Below are positions 29,470 to 39,325 of a DNA stretch of 64,000 nt, one piece after another. The translations under genes were made by a program, and so were the position numbers. Position 1 is the first letter of the stretch; each line of letters begins with the position of its first letter. The notes below the pieces were generated by a model that did no database searches, was not told where the DNA came from, and was given only the letters and a program-made list of their open reading frames with translations. Source of the stretch: Pseudomonas putida (GTDB lineage Bacteria; Pseudomonadota; Gammaproteobacteria; Pseudomonadales; Pseudomonadaceae); assembly GCF_028682475.1 (NCBI RefSeq), contig NZ_JANHLE010000015.1, forward strand, positions 62,001 to 126,000, read 5' to 3'.

Positions 29470-32280
29470 ATGAGTACTAGGTGCGCTATGGGCGAGAAAG
29501 CGGTTGAGTTGGCGACATCACTGAACAACGTAACGGTTGTCTTGCTGGGCGTGAGCGCCCCTGATTATCAGGGACGTGCACGCTATTACTACAAACAGCA
29601 CTTTTGCCAGTTGCTGAGCGTCGACATTGCAAGCCGACCAGCATCTTCTCAAATATGGCAGGAGCAGTTGCTTGCTGCGCTTGAGCAAATCGAAACGCCA
29701 TTCGCGGTCCTGACGCCGGACAGTGACTTTCTGCTCGCCGATACCTTGGCTGCGCAGGTGGACTTTCTCCAGAGTCACGCCGATTTCACCATGGCACAGG
29801 GCTATTCAATCGGGTATTCGGCAGGTGGCGACGAGGTCGACTATTACAAGCTTGGATCGGCCCGCAACCATAACGCTTATGCCGTTGATCCCTGCGAGCG
29901 TGTTGCGTTGCACGCGCACCTCGGCTTGCAGGCATGGCGCTCGCTGGTAAGGGTCGAAGCCTTGAAGACTGCCGTGCGTAATGCGCCTGCAGATTTGCCA
30001 TTCGAAGGCTGGTGTGTGGCAATTGCCTATGCGCTGCTGAGGCAGGGGGCGTGTCGGCTTTTGGCGCAGACCAGTGCCGTGGTCGAGTATCGACCGAGCC
30101 AGCAGAACCCTGTTGCTTATGAGGAATGCCTCAATCAGACCGTGCGCAGCTTGCATCAATGGGATGCTGAAACAGGGCTGGCGGGCCAAGGCAACATCGA
30201 CTTCGATGTGCTGGGTAGATTTGTTCGTAACACTCACGAGGGGCGTGAGGCGCAGTTGTTGTTCAAGTCATGCTGGGGAGGGGTGTTGAAAGACCCGGAG
30301 CGGACCTTTGAACCGCGTCAGTTCGTCGAAATGCCTTACTACAATGCTGTGGTGTTTGAGCAACTGCATGCGTTGGAGTTTCTGTTGCATGCCTGGCCAG
30401 CGGGGCAGCGGCAGATCCAGGCCCTTGAAGGAAGCTGGGTTCGCCAGCAGGCTCTGCTCGAGGTTCACCCAAACGATTCGGTGGACACTCTCAAGGATCG
30501 TTACTGGCAAGCGCTGTCCCTGGGTCTGTTCAATAGCCAGGTATGCCGGCGTCTGGTCGAAGTGCTGGATGGCAAGGACGACGCAGTCAAGGCCCGCGAG
30601 CTGGAGGGATGGCTTGAGCGGCTCGATATACCCGGTAGGGCTTCGGTGCAGGAGCGCTTGGCATCTACCCCGTCAGGCAGGATTCTTGCGGCCATGGCCG
30701 CAGCAACGCCTGACGCCGCCGCCAGAAAACGTGTGCTCGCTCACCTGAGCAAAAAACGCCTGCCGCAGATCGCTTTCGTGCTGATGGATCTCGATAACGA
30801 TGATGCTGCCCTGCAGGGCACGTTCGACAGCTTGTTGGCCAGTGGGCTGCGGGACTTCAAGATTGTCGTGCTCAAGGCCGGTGAGCTGCCGGCGATTACC
30901 ACGCCACGGGATACCTTGCATTTTATCAAGGTCACTGCCGGCAACGTGGTTGCCCACCTCAACCAGGTGGTACGTCAACTGTCCAGTGACTGGTTGATGT
31001 TGCTTGAGGCGGGAGATGTCTTGGCCCCGGGTGGATTGCTGCGTTTGCAATCTGAACTGGAAGGGGCAGAGGGTTGTCTGGCGATTTGTGCCAATGAAGT
31101 ACAGCGTGCGGGAGATGGTCGTCTGGTCAGCGTTGTCCGGCCTGGCGCCAACCTGGATCTGTTGCGCAGTCGTCCCGATCTGATGTCTCGGCATTGGTTG
31201 CTACGCCGTGAGAGCGTGGTTGGCCTGGGGGGATACAGTGAGGCGTATCCACAAGCCCTTGAGTTCGACTTGCTGCTCAGGTTGATTGAGCAGCAAGGTA
31301 TGGGGGGGCTGGCGCATCTGGACGAGTATCTGGTCGTTGGTCAGCAAAGGCGCGAGGCCATGTCGGTGGACGCGCTGGCTACGCTCAAGCGTCACCTGGT
31401 CGGGCTTGGTTACAATGGACAGGTCAGTGAGAGTGTCGACGGGGCCTTCCAGATTGATTTTCGTCACCCTGTGACACCGCAGGTCAGCATCCTGTTGCCG
31501 GTCGACGGCGACCTGGCGCAACTCAGGGCTTGCCTGGCGAGCATCGTGCAACGTACCCGCTATCCTCGCTACGAGGTGATCGTGGTCGATGATGGGAGCA
31601 ACGCAAAAACACTGGCGAATGAGATTGCCGGGGGGCGGATCAGCGTGCTGGCAGGCGAGCCGGGGATGTCTCGCTCGCAGTTGATCAATCAGGCGGCCGT
31701 ACAGGCTCGCGGTGAATACCTTGTACTGATGTCCAGCCGCAGCCAGGTGGCCTCGGCAGCCTGGATCGAGGCGTTGCTCAACCAGGCGCTACGGCCTGAA
31801 GTGGGCGTGGTGGGTTGCCTGATGCATGGTCGCGAGGAGAAGGTGACCCATGCCGGTTACGAGTTGCTGGTTTCCGGTCAAGTCCAGGGTGCATTGCTGG
31901 GCGTGTCCAGGTTTGCGCCTGAGTCGGTCCTGGGCTTGGCACAGGTGCGTAGCTGTCAGGCGGTGTCCGGCGATTGTCTGATGGTGCGCAAGGACCTGTT
32001 CAGCCAATGCGACGGCATGCAGGCGTTTGCCGGTTCCGATATCGACCTGTGCCTGAAAGCTGCGCAAGCGGGTCTGCTGGTGATCTGGACGCCACAGGCG
32101 CAAATGCTCAATGACGCTGTTCCGGTGCTTGAGCAGCAGCAACAACAGGCATTGTCAGCGCGCTGGCCCTCGGCGTTCACGACGCGAGTGGCGGCCTGCG
32201 ATCCATCTGGTGTGGACGTATCGAGGGGTGCGGATTCAGGCCAACCGGTGGTGCTCGAGTGGGTCAGCGAACTGGCTTGA
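29470..32280 (+). CDS. Large glycosyltransferase-like protein (TIGR00180-type N-domain plus degenerate GT2 modules)
   Basis: 936 aa from ATG 29470; an ATG at 29488 behind AGGTG is an equally good or better start. The N-terminus (VTVVLLGVSAPDYQGRARYY, then FAVLTPDSDFLLADTL) resembles TIGR00180-family transferases, with PDSD as a possible metal site. A helical middle (about 290-420) is followed by a GT2-like module (about 430-660) and a C-terminal GT2 fold (about 665-935: VSILLPVDGDLAQLRACLAS, VVDDGSN). In the latter the D-x-D position reads LVLMSSRSQV, without acidic residues, so this module may be non-catalytic. It follows the 1188-aa transferase by 43 bp and ends before a strong terminator; the two are probably one transcript, possibly with flgL. 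Confidence 0.8.
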   Translation: MSTRCAMGEKAVELATSLNNVTVVLLGVSAPDYQGRARYYYKQHFCQLLSVDIASRPASSQIWQEQLLAALEQIETPFAVLTPDSDFLLADTLAAQVDFLQSHADFTMAQGYSIGYSAGGDEVDYYKLGSARNHNAYAVDPCERVALHAHLGLQAWRSLVRVEALKTAVRNAPADLPFEGWCVAIAYALLRQGACRLLAQTSAVVEYRPSQQNPVAYEECLNQTVRSLHQWDAETGLAGQGNIDFDVLGRFVRNTHEGREAQLLFKSCWGGVLKDPERTFEPRQFVEMPYYNAVVFEQLHALEFLLHAWPAGQRQIQALEGSWVRQQALLEVHPNDSVDTLKDRYWQALSLGLFNSQVCRRLVEVLDGKDDAVKARELEGWLERLDIPGRASVQERLASTPSGRILAAMAAATPDAAARKRVLAHLSKKRLPQIAFVLMDLDNDDAALQGTFDSLLASGLRDFKIVVLKAGELPAITTPRDTLHFIKVTAGNVVAHLNQVVRQLSSDWLMLLEAGDVLAPGGLLRLQSELEGAEGCLAICANEVQRAGDGRLVSVVRPGANLDLLRSRPDLMSRHWLLRRESVVGLGGYSEAYPQALEFDLLLRLIEQQGMGGLAHLDEYLVVGQQRREAMSVDALATLKRHLVGLGYNGQVSESVDGAFQIDFRHPVTPQVSILLPVDGDLAQLRACLASIVQRTRYPRYEVIVVDDGSNAKTLANEIAGGRISVLAGEPGMSRSQLINQAAVQARGEYLVLMSSRSQVASAAWIEALLNQALRPEVGVVGCLMHGREEKVTHAGYELLVSGQVQGALLGVSRFAPESVLGLAQVRSCQAVSGDCLMVRKDLFSQCDGMQAFAGSDIDLCLKAAQAGLLVIWTPQAQMLNDAVPVLEQQQQQALSARWPSAFTTRVAACDPSGVDVSRGADSGQPVVLEWVSELA

Positions 32281-32289
32281 CGCAGGTGT

Positions 32290-32326
32290 AACGACAAGGC
32301 CGGGCTTAATGCCCGGCCTTGTCGTT
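32290..32326 (+). terminator. Strong hairpin terminator ending the first glycosyltransferase pair
   Basis: A perfect 16-bp stem (AACGACAAGGCCGGGC with its complement) closes a TTAAT loop and is followed by TCTG; the AA/TT ends of the stem give a short U-rich side in each direction. It separates the two upstream transferase genes from the sugar-nucleotide operon. Confidence 0.8.
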
Positions 32327-32389
32327 TCTGCGTCACTGCCGAGGCAGTGGTCGGCTTGGCGCTTCTCATGATTCTTGCTTTTTACAAGT

Positions 32390-32405
32390 TGGCAACATTC
32401 TTGCT
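32390..32405 (+). promoter_or_regulatory. Sigma-54 promoter of the rfbF sugar operon
   Basis: TGGCAACATTCTTGCT matches TGGCACG-N4-TTGCW with exact GG-N10-GC spacing, 78 bp upstream of rfbF, just after the terminator. Same class as the flgB, fliE and fliK promoters in this window. Confidence 0.85.
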
Positions 32406-32430
32406 TTTAGTCCGCTCAGCCATTGCTTTG

Positions 32431-32444
32431 GTCAGTAAATTGTC
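32431..32444 (+). promoter_or_regulatory. FleQ-box-like sequence downstream of the rfbF sigma-54 promoter
   Basis: GTCAGTAAATTGTC matches the Pseudomonas FleQ consensus GTCANTAAATTGAC at all but one defined base. It would lie about 15-30 bases after the expected transcription start. FleQ is known to bind downstream of several sigma-54 flagellar promoters in P. aeruginosa, so the position is credible. Confidence 0.6.
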
Positions 32445-32483
32445 GGCTCGGATCGTGGCAAAAGCCCTTAAGGTAAGCAGATA

Positions 32484-33254
32484 ATGAAAACAGTCATTCT
32501 GGCCGGCGGCCTGGGTACGCGTATCAGCGAAGAATCCCACCTGCGGCCGAAACCGATGATCGAGATAGGCGGCAAGCCGATCATCTGGCACATCATGAAG
32601 ATCTACTCGCACTTTGGCATCAACGACTTCGTCATCTGCTTGGGCTACAAGGGCTATGTGATCAAGGAGTACTTCGCCAACTATTTTCTGCACATGTCAG
32701 ACGTCACTTTTGACATGGCAGAGAACCAGATGTGCATCCATAACCGCCATGCCGAGCCCTGGCGCGTAACCCTGGTAGATACCGGCGAGAACACTGCCAC
32801 TGGTGGTCGTCTGAAGCGCATACGCGACTATGTGGGGGACGAGACTTTCTGTCTGACTTACGGCGACGGCGTTGCCGACGTCAATATTCCTGCACTCATC
32901 GACTTCCACCGCAGCCATGGCAAGTTGGCCACAGTCACTGGTGTACAGCCGCCAGGACGTTACGGTGCCCTGGATATACGCGGGGAGCAGGTCCGAGGAT
33001 TTCAGGAGAAGCCCCTGGGCGATGGCGGCTGGATCAACGGTGGCTTCTTCGTGTTGGAGCCCGGCGTATTCGACTTCATTGACGGTGATGACACCACCTG
33101 GGAGTCCGAGCCGATGCGTGCGCTGGCCGGGCAGGGTGAACTCATGAGCCACCTGCACCGAGGCTTCTGGCAGGCTATGGACACCCTGCGCGACCGCGTC
33201 CTGCTGGAAGATCGCTGGAAGACTGGCCAGGCGCAGTGGCGGCTATGGTCGTAA
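32484..33254 (+). CDS. rfbF: Glucose-1-phosphate cytidylyltransferase
   Basis: 256 aa. Forms CDP-glucose from CTP and glucose-1-phosphate. The nucleotidyltransferase signature is intact: ILAGGLGTRISEESHLRPKP at the N-terminus, then IGGKPIIWHIMKIYSHFGI, the YGDGVADVN metal motif and GFQEKP. Length matches RfbF/DdhA (about 257 aa). First gene of the sugar operon behind the sigma-54 promoter; its end overlaps rfbG by 10 bp. Confidence 0.97.
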   Translation: MKTVILAGGLGTRISEESHLRPKPMIEIGGKPIIWHIMKIYSHFGINDFVICLGYKGYVIKEYFANYFLHMSDVTFDMAENQMCIHNRHAEPWRVTLVDTGENTATGGRLKRIRDYVGDETFCLTYGDGVADVNIPALIDFHRSHGKLATVTGVQPPGRYGALDIRGEQVRGFQEKPLGDGGWINGGFFVLEPGVFDFIDGDDTTWESEPMRALAGQGELMSHLHRGFWQAMDTLRDRVLLEDRWKTGQAQWRLWS

Positions 33255-34309
33255 GTCCATCGTTCTGGTCAGGACGCCGGGTGCTTCTGACCGGACACAC
33301 CGGTTTCAAGGGTGGCTGGCTGGCGTTGTGGTTGCGCGAGCTGGGTGCTCACGTTCACGGTTACTCGTTGCCGGCCAATACCGAGCCTGCATTCTGGGAT
33401 GTCGCTGCGCTTGCCGGACGAGTTCCTGGCACCTTGGCCGACATCCGTGATGTGCAGCGTTTGAGTGAAGCCTTGAATGCAGCCCGGCCCGAGATTGTTC
33501 TGCACCTGGCAGCCCAGCCGCTGGTGCGTGAGTCTTACCGCACACCGTTGGATACCTATACGACCAATGTGATTGGCACGGTCAATCTGCTTGAAGCGGT
33601 ACGGCAGTGCGAGTCGGTGCGTGCGGTGTTGGTAGTCACCAGTGACAAGTGCTACGACAACCGTGAGTGGCTCTGGCCGTACCGCGAAACAGATGCCCTC
33701 GGTGGTCATGACCCCTATAGCAGCAGCAAGGCGTGTGTAGAGGTGCTGTGTACCTCGTGGCGCGAGTCTTTCCTGCGTGAGTCGGGTATCGCCCTGGCGA
33801 CTGCGCGGGCGGGCAATGTCATTGGTGGCGGCGACTGGTCCGGCGACCGGTTGGTACCCGACATCCTGCGTGCCTGGCAGGCGGGGGAGTCGCTGACCTT
33901 GCGTTATCCACAGGCTATCCGTCCTTGGCAGCACGTGCTTGAGCCGTTGCAGGGCTACTTGCATCTGGCTCAGGCATTGGTAGAGCGCGGCGATGCCGTG
34001 GCGTCGGCCTGGAACTTCGGCCCGGACGCTGATGGCGTGGCCACAGTAGGTGAGCTGGTCGAGCAGCTTGCCCGGCTCTGGCCTGGTGACGCGCACTGGC
34101 AAGTCGATGCGGCAGGGCAACCGCATGAAGCGGGATTGCTGTCGCTGGACTCCAGCAAGGCACGTCGACAACTTGGCTGGAGGCCGCGTTGGACGTTGGC
34201 ACAAGCCCTGGAACAAACCCTCGACTGGCACCGTGCCTGGCACGCCGGTCAGGACATGCATGCATTCAGCCGCGCGCAGATCGCGGCTTATCAAGGCGAG
34301 ACCCCATGA
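33245..34309 (+). CDS. rfbG: CDP-glucose 4,6-dehydratase
   Basis: 354-aa short-chain dehydrogenase/reductase that makes CDP-4-keto-6-deoxyglucose. It has the NAD-binding [17 protein letters not shown], the catalytic region [10 protein letters not shown], and YSSSK (Tyr-x3-Lys). The RfbG-typical [19 protein letters not shown] is present. The ATG at 33245 overlaps the end of rfbF; an in-frame GTG at 33236 is an alternative. Its stop overlaps the rfbH start (ATGA). Confidence 0.96.
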   Translation: MVVSPSFWSGRRVLLTGHTGFKGGWLALWLRELGAHVHGYSLPANTEPAFWDVAALAGRVPGTLADIRDVQRLSEALNAARPEIVLHLAAQPLVRESYRTPLDTYTTNVIGTVNLLEAVRQCESVRAVLVVTSDKCYDNREWLWPYRETDALGGHDPYSSSKACVEVLCTSWRESFLRESGIALATARAGNVIGGGDWSGDRLVPDILRAWQAGESLTLRYPQAIRPWQHVLEPLQGYLHLAQALVERGDAVASAWNFGPDADGVATVGELVEQLARLWPGDAHWQVDAAGQPHEAGLLSLDSSKARRQLGWRPRWTLAQALEQTLDWHRAWHAGQDMHAFSRAQIAAYQGETP

Positions 34310-35628
34310 GTGAACACACGGCGCAACAGCTGCGCCAGCAGATAGCCGAGCTGGTAGGCCGCTATGCGGAACTGGAATTGGCCACCTCGCCATTCGTAGC
34401 AGGCGAGGACGCAGTGCCTCCTTCCGGCAAGGTCATTGGTGCACCCGAGTTGCAAGCCATGACCGAGGCGGTGCTGGACGGCTGGCTGACGACCGGGCGT
34501 TTCAATCAGGCCTTCGAAAAACGCTTGTCGCGCTACCTTGGGCGGCGCGGTGTATTGACCGCCAACTCTGGGTCATCTGCCAATCTTCTGGCATTTTCGG
34601 CATTGACTTCGCCACGTTTGGGCGACCGTGCGATTGGCAAGGGCGATGAAGTGATTGGCGTGGCCGCAGGCTTCCCGACCACGGTCAACCCGATCCTGCA
34701 GTTCGGCGCAGTACCTGTGTTCGTCGATATCGAACTGGGGACCTATAACATCAATCCAGCCCTGATCGAAGCGGCGATTGGTCCGCGGACCAAAGCGATC
34801 ATGTTGGCCCACACCTTGGGCAACCCGTTCAATCTCAAAGTGGTGCGCGAGCTGTGCGACCGTTACGGTCTGTGGCTGATCGAAGACTGTTGCGACGCCT
34901 TGGGTGCGACTTACGATGGTCGTCAGGTAGGCAGCTTCGGCGATCTTGGTACCCTGAGCTTCTACCCGGCCCACCACATCACCATGGGTGAGGGCGGTGC
35001 TGTGTTCACCGATTCGCCGCTGCTCAAGCGCATCGTCGAATCGTTCCGCGACTGGGGTCGTGACTGCTATTGCGGACCGGGCGAGGACAATACCTGCAGC
35101 AAGCGTTTCTGCTGGCAGCTGGGTGATCTGCCGCAAGGCTACGATCACAAGTACACCTATTCACACCTGGGTTACAACCTCAAGATCACTGACATGCAGG
35201 CCGCCTGCGCGCTGGCGCAGATGGACCGGGTCGATGACTTCATCGCTGCACGCAAGCGCAATTTCGACTGGCTTAGCGAGCGTCTGAGTGGTTGCACCGA
35301 TCAATTGATCCTGCCGCACGCCACCGCCAACAGTGACCCGTCCTGGTTCGGTTTTCCGCTGACCCTGCGCGATGGTTGCGGTGTCGAGCGCCTGGATCTT
35401 CTGCGTCATCTGGATGCACAGAAGATCGGTACGCGACTGCTGTTCGCAGGCAACCTGACTCGCCAGCCTTACATGAAGGACCAGCAATACCGAGTGGCGA
35501 GCGAGCTGACGGTGACCGACAAGGTAATGAAGGACACCTTCTGGATCGGCCTGTGGCCAGGACTTTCCGAACAGCACCTCGAGCATGCTGCCTGCAACAT
35601 AGAAAGCTATGTGCGCAGGTTGCGCTGA
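34306..35628 (+). CDS. rfbH: CDP-4-keto-6-deoxy-D-glucose 3-dehydratase (E1), PMP and iron-sulfur enzyme
   Basis: 440 aa, aminotransferase fold. The PLP-lysine of normal sugar aminotransferases is replaced by histidine in [13 protein letters not shown] (His223/His224), the hallmark of C3-dehydratases. Cysteines at 254, 256, 264 and 269 ([17 protein letters not shown]) fit the [2Fe-2S] site of E1. It removes the C3 hydroxyl on the way to CDP-4-keto-3,6-dideoxyhexoses. The usual NADH reductase partner E3 (RfbI/AscD) is not in the window, so a general ferredoxin or flavodoxin system or a distant gene must supply electrons. The frame is open upstream to 34189 but that lies inside rfbG. Confidence 0.95.
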   Translation: MSEHTAQQLRQQIAELVGRYAELELATSPFVAGEDAVPPSGKVIGAPELQAMTEAVLDGWLTTGRFNQAFEKRLSRYLGRRGVLTANSGSSANLLAFSALTSPRLGDRAIGKGDEVIGVAAGFPTTVNPILQFGAVPVFVDIELGTYNINPALIEAAIGPRTKAIMLAHTLGNPFNLKVVRELCDRYGLWLIEDCCDALGATYDGRQVGSFGDLGTLSFYPAHHITMGEGGAVFTDSPLLKRIVESFRDWGRDCYCGPGEDNTCSKRFCWQLGDLPQGYDHKYTYSHLGYNLKITDMQAACALAQMDRVDDFIAARKRNFDWLSERLSGCTDQLILPHATANSDPSWFGFPLTLRDGCGVERLDLLRHLDAQKIGTRLLFAGNLTRQPYMKDQQYRVASELTVTDKVMKDTFWIGLWPGLSEQHLEHAACNIESYVRRLR

Positions 35629-35773
35629 CAGGTGCTCAATGCTGTTCAGTGGCCTTGGTGTGCGTTCAAACGCTGTGGACTCAAGGAGCCCGCGCGCAGC
35701 CACCGAGGCCAGGTCTTGAGTAGTCCACCCGACACGTCGAATGTTCTGCGTTAATTCAGGGTTTCAGAAGTCT

Positions 35774-38700
35774 ATGGCCAATCAATCCTTTCCACCTCTG
35801 TTTGTTGCGCCTACGCGCCCCTACTACCTGCTCGCTCCAGACTATCGCCGCAACTCGGCAGGCATTCGTGTGATGCACATGCTCTGCCATCTGCTCAATC
35901 GGTGTGGTCAGGATGCCTATATGTTTCCCGCTCAGACCAATCCGCTGTGGCATACGCCGCTGCTGACGGGGGATCTGAAGCAGCAACACGCAGAGGCGGG
36001 GCGTCGGCCGATCGTGGTGTACCCTGAAGTGGTCCGGGGCAATCCTGCCAATGCACAATCGGTGGTGCGCTATCTTCTGAACGTACCGGGTCTGCTCGGT
36101 GGCGATACGGAGTTTGCAAGCACGGACATGATTTTTGCCTACGCGCAGAATTTGTTGCCGGAGGGCGAAAGTCCGGATCAACTCCTGTTTATGCCTCCCA
36201 TCGATACCTCGATTTACAACAACCTGGCTAATCCCTATGACCAGCAGCGCAAAGGGTGGCTGTTGTATCCGGGACGACATGTCGATGCCCTGAAGGAACA
36301 CCCTGAACTTGCAGCAAAGTGCACCGTCATTACCGGTGAGTGGCCTGCGACTCCACAGGAAATGGCCGAGCTTTTCCGAAGAAGCGAGCGGGTGTACTGC
36401 TTCGCCTCCACGGCCATTGCCCTGGAGGCAATATTGTGTGGCTGCCCTGCCGTTGTTCTGAAGTCGCCGTTCTTCGACGGTGTTCCGCTTGGTATCGAAG
36501 AGTTCGGTACGCATGGGTTGGCATTCGAGGATACGCCAGCGGCGATTGAGCATGCGATGGCCGGGATACCCATCGTCAGGGAAAAATATACAGCTTTGCA
36601 GAATCGTTTCTGGGAGCAACTAGGCACATTCATCGAGAAGACCCAGGCGATGCCCAGCACAACCTTGGGGTTGGATAATCCAAAGGTTGACGGGGCAGAA
36701 TCCGCTGAGCAACAGCGCATCCGGGAACGTAGCCTGTCCATTGAGCATTGGCTGCGGCAACGGTTCCCCACCGAAGGGCAAGCGGCACTGATGACCCGGC
36801 GTCTTGAGGAGCGCAGGCATGATTTGCCGCACTTCAATTTCATCATTGTGCCGGATGGGCAACCGGCCACCACCGAAACCACACGGCAGAGTCTGCAGGC
36901 ACAAGGTTATCAATTTATCGATATCCATGTTGCCGCTGATGCAGAGGTTGCAACGCTCAATGATCTGGCTTGGCAAATAGTCGACGGCCAGTGGCTGTGC
37001 TTTGTGCGGGCGGGCACTACATTCACTCCGTTTGGGTTGTTCGTACTGGCACTGGAGCTGCTCGATGCGCCAAGTGTCCGAGCGGTGTATGCGGACGAGA
37101 TCGTCCGCACGCCCACAGGTGAGCTGGATACCCTGCTGCGGCCTGATTTCAATCTGGACATGTTCCTGTCCTGTCCGGCGAACATGGCTCGTCACTGGTT
37201 CTATCGTCGGGATGTTTTTCTGGATGCGGGTGGACTCGACCCGGAATGCGCCGGGGCCGTTGAGTTCGGGTTGCTGTTGCGGCTGATCGAAGAGTCTGAC
37301 GGGCTGGATGGTCTGGCACATATCAGTGAGCCTGTGTGCATCAGTGCCGCGGCCGATCTGGTTCACAACCCCCAGGAACAGGCTGTTCTGGAACGCCACC
37401 TGCATCGGCGCGGCTATCTTCAGGCCCGGGCCCAGATGCATCGGCCCGGTATTCATCGTATCCACTACGGCCATTCGGATACGCCGCTGGTGTCGATTGT
37501 CATTGCCGTCAGAGGGCGAGGCGACCGGGTGCGCAGTTGTGTCACCTCTCTGATGGAACAAACCACCTACCGAAACTATGAAATCCTTTTGGTGGACAAC
37601 GGCAACACTGACCCGGCCACTCGTGCCTGGCTTGACGGCATGGCGGCGCTGGAGGCATCTGGTATTTGCGTGCTGCGCTCTCCGTCCGAGTTCGATTACG
37701 GTGCTGTCAACAACCTGGCGGCTCGTCATGCCCGCGGCGATTATCTGGTGCTGTTGCATAGCGATACCGTCATTGTCCAGGACGACTGGCTGGATGCTTT
37801 GCTCAACCACGCGCAACGTCCGGAAGTGGGCATCGTGGGTGCCAAGTTGCTGCACCCCGACGGCACGGTCGCATGTGCAGGAGTGGTACTGGGGTTGAAC
37901 GGTCCGGCACATGGGGCATTTGCTGGCCAGGCTGACAGCGGCGGCTTTATGCAGCGTCTGGAAATGGATCAGAACTACAGTGCTGTTTCCGGAGCCTGTC
38001 TGATGATTCGCCGAGCGCTTTATGAGTCGTTGGGTGGTATGGACATGCCACAGTTGCAAGAAGCGTATGGGGATATCGACCTGTGCCTTAAGTCAGGCCA
38101 GGCTGGCTATCTCACGGTCTGGACACCGCACGCCGTTGTGTTGCAGGAGGGGGGCGCCGTTCAGGAGCAGTCCGCGCCCTCGTCTCAAGAGGCTGGTACC
38201 GCTGAACAGGACGCAATGTACCGCAAATGGCTGCCGCTCATTGCCCGTGATCCGTCCTATAACCGGAACTTGTCTCTCCAAGGGGCGGGTTTCGAGCTGG
38301 AAACCGATTCGGGGCTGACCTGGAGTCCGCTTGCATGGCGGCCGTTGCCAGTGGTGCTGGCGATGCCTAGCGATCTCGAAGGGAGCGGATACGGCCGTAT
38401 CATTGATCCAGCGCTGTCCATGAATATCAGCAGTGTGGCCGATGTGCGCTTGAGTTTGCGTGACTACTTGCCTGCACAGCTGGAGCGGCTGCAACCAGAT
38501 GCCTGGGTGTTGCAGGGGCAGATCACTGACGCGCGAATTGAATCGCTACGCCGCACTGCCCAGTTCTCGAGCGCGTTCAAAGTGGCAGAGGTGGACGCTT
38601 ACCTTCCCGCTTTACCCGAAGGCCATGTGCTGCGTGCCAGCGTATCTGGAGATATCCAGGCTGCGTTGCAACGCTTTGTGGGGCTGGCTGATCGGCTGGT

Positions 38701-39325
38701 GGTGCCCACTGAAGCCTTGGCCGAAGTGCTACGAGGCTCGAATCAGGACATTCGCGTGCTGCCCGATCGTCTGCATCCTGCGCGCTGGGGTGCCTTGGAG
38801 TGCCGCCGGACGCCGGGTGGGCGCCCTCGCGTTGGATGGGTTGACGAACTCAGTGATCCCGATGTGCAGGCGCTGATGATGGATGTCGTTGAGGCACTGG
38901 CCGGGGAAGTGGACTGGGTATGCCTGGGCAACTGTCCGGAGCAGATGCGCCCCTACGTGTGTGAGCTGCACGATCCTGTGTCATTCGATCAGTACCCGCA
39001 GAAGTTGGCGTCGCTGCACCTTGATCTGGCCCTCGCTCCGTTGGGGCACGGTCTGTTCGACGCATGCAAAAGCAATGTGCGGCTGCTGCAATACGCTGCT
39101 TGCGGCTATCCGGTGGTGTGCAGTGATGTGCAGCCCTATCAGGGCTTGCCTGTGACCCGTGTAAAGAACATCGCCAGAGATTGGCAGAACGCGATCCGCA
39201 TGCACGTTGCTGACCTTGATGCCAGCGCAAGACACGGGGATGTACTGCGTCAAGCGGTACTGAGCCAGTGGATGCTGGATGAGCAGTATGTGGAGCAGTG
39301 GTTGAAGGCGTGGCTTCCTGATTGA
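35774..39325 (+). CDS. Giant multidomain glycosyltransferase with N-terminal GT, central GT2 and C-terminal GT4-like domains
   Basis: 1183 aa from ATG 35774 (an ATG at 35741 is possible). The N-terminal domain (about 10-330) looks like a GT-B transferase (DYRRNSAGIRVMHMLCHLLN, LLYPGRH, CFASTAIALEAILCGCPAVV). A GT2-like module (about 360-560) precedes an RfbC-type GT2 (about 565-800) with VSIVIAVRGRGDRVRSCVTS, VDNGN and an intact LLHSDTVIVQDDW acidic motif. The C-terminal 330 residues are paralogous to the GT4 domain of the 1188-aa transferase (ACKSNVRLLQYAACGYP), but the glycine-rich motif has become WVDELSDPD, so that domain may be inactive. It sits within the sugar operon, 145 bp after rfbH. 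Likely transfers or extends the glycan on flagellin. Confidence 0.85.
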   Translation: MANQSFPPLFVAPTRPYYLLAPDYRRNSAGIRVMHMLCHLLNRCGQDAYMFPAQTNPLWHTPLLTGDLKQQHAEAGRRPIVVYPEVVRGNPANAQSVVRYLLNVPGLLGGDTEFASTDMIFAYAQNLLPEGESPDQLLFMPPIDTSIYNNLANPYDQQRKGWLLYPGRHVDALKEHPELAAKCTVITGEWPATPQEMAELFRRSERVYCFASTAIALEAILCGCPAVVLKSPFFDGVPLGIEEFGTHGLAFEDTPAAIEHAMAGIPIVREKYTALQNRFWEQLGTFIEKTQAMPSTTLGLDNPKVDGAESAEQQRIRERSLSIEHWLRQRFPTEGQAALMTRRLEERRHDLPHFNFIIVPDGQPATTETTRQSLQAQGYQFIDIHVAADAEVATLNDLAWQIVDGQWLCFVRAGTTFTPFGLFVLALELLDAPSVRAVYADEIVRTPTGELDTLLRPDFNLDMFLSCPANMARHWFYRRDVFLDAGGLDPECAGAVEFGLLLRLIEESDGLDGLAHISEPVCISAAADLVHNPQEQAVLERHLHRRGYLQARAQMHRPGIHRIHYGHSDTPLVSIVIAVRGRGDRVRSCVTSLMEQTTYRNYEILLVDNGNTDPATRAWLDGMAALEASGICVLRSPSEFDYGAVNNLAARHARGDYLVLLHSDTVIVQDDWLDALLNHAQRPEVGIVGAKLLHPDGTVACAGVVLGLNGPAHGAFAGQADSGGFMQRLEMDQNYSAVSGACLMIRRALYESLGGMDMPQLQEAYGDIDLCLKSGQAGYLTVWTPHAVVLQEGGAVQEQSAPSSQEAGTAEQDAMYRKWLPLIARDPSYNRNLSLQGAGFELETDSGLTWSPLAWRPLPVVLAMPSDLEGSGYGRIIDPALSMNISSVADVRLSLRDYLPAQLERLQPDAWVLQGQITDARIESLRRTAQFSSAFKVAEVDAYLPALPEGHVLRASVSGDIQAALQRFVGLADRLVVPTEALAEVLRGSNQDIRVLPDRLHPARWGALECRRTPGGRPRVGWVDELSDPDVQALMMDVVEALAGEVDWVCLGNCPEQMRPYVCELHDPVSFDQYPQKLASLHLDLALAPLGHGLFDACKSNVRLLQYAACGYPVVCSDVQPYQGLPVTRVKNIARDWQNAIRMHVADLDASARHGDVLRQAVLSQWMLDEQYVEQWLKAWLPD

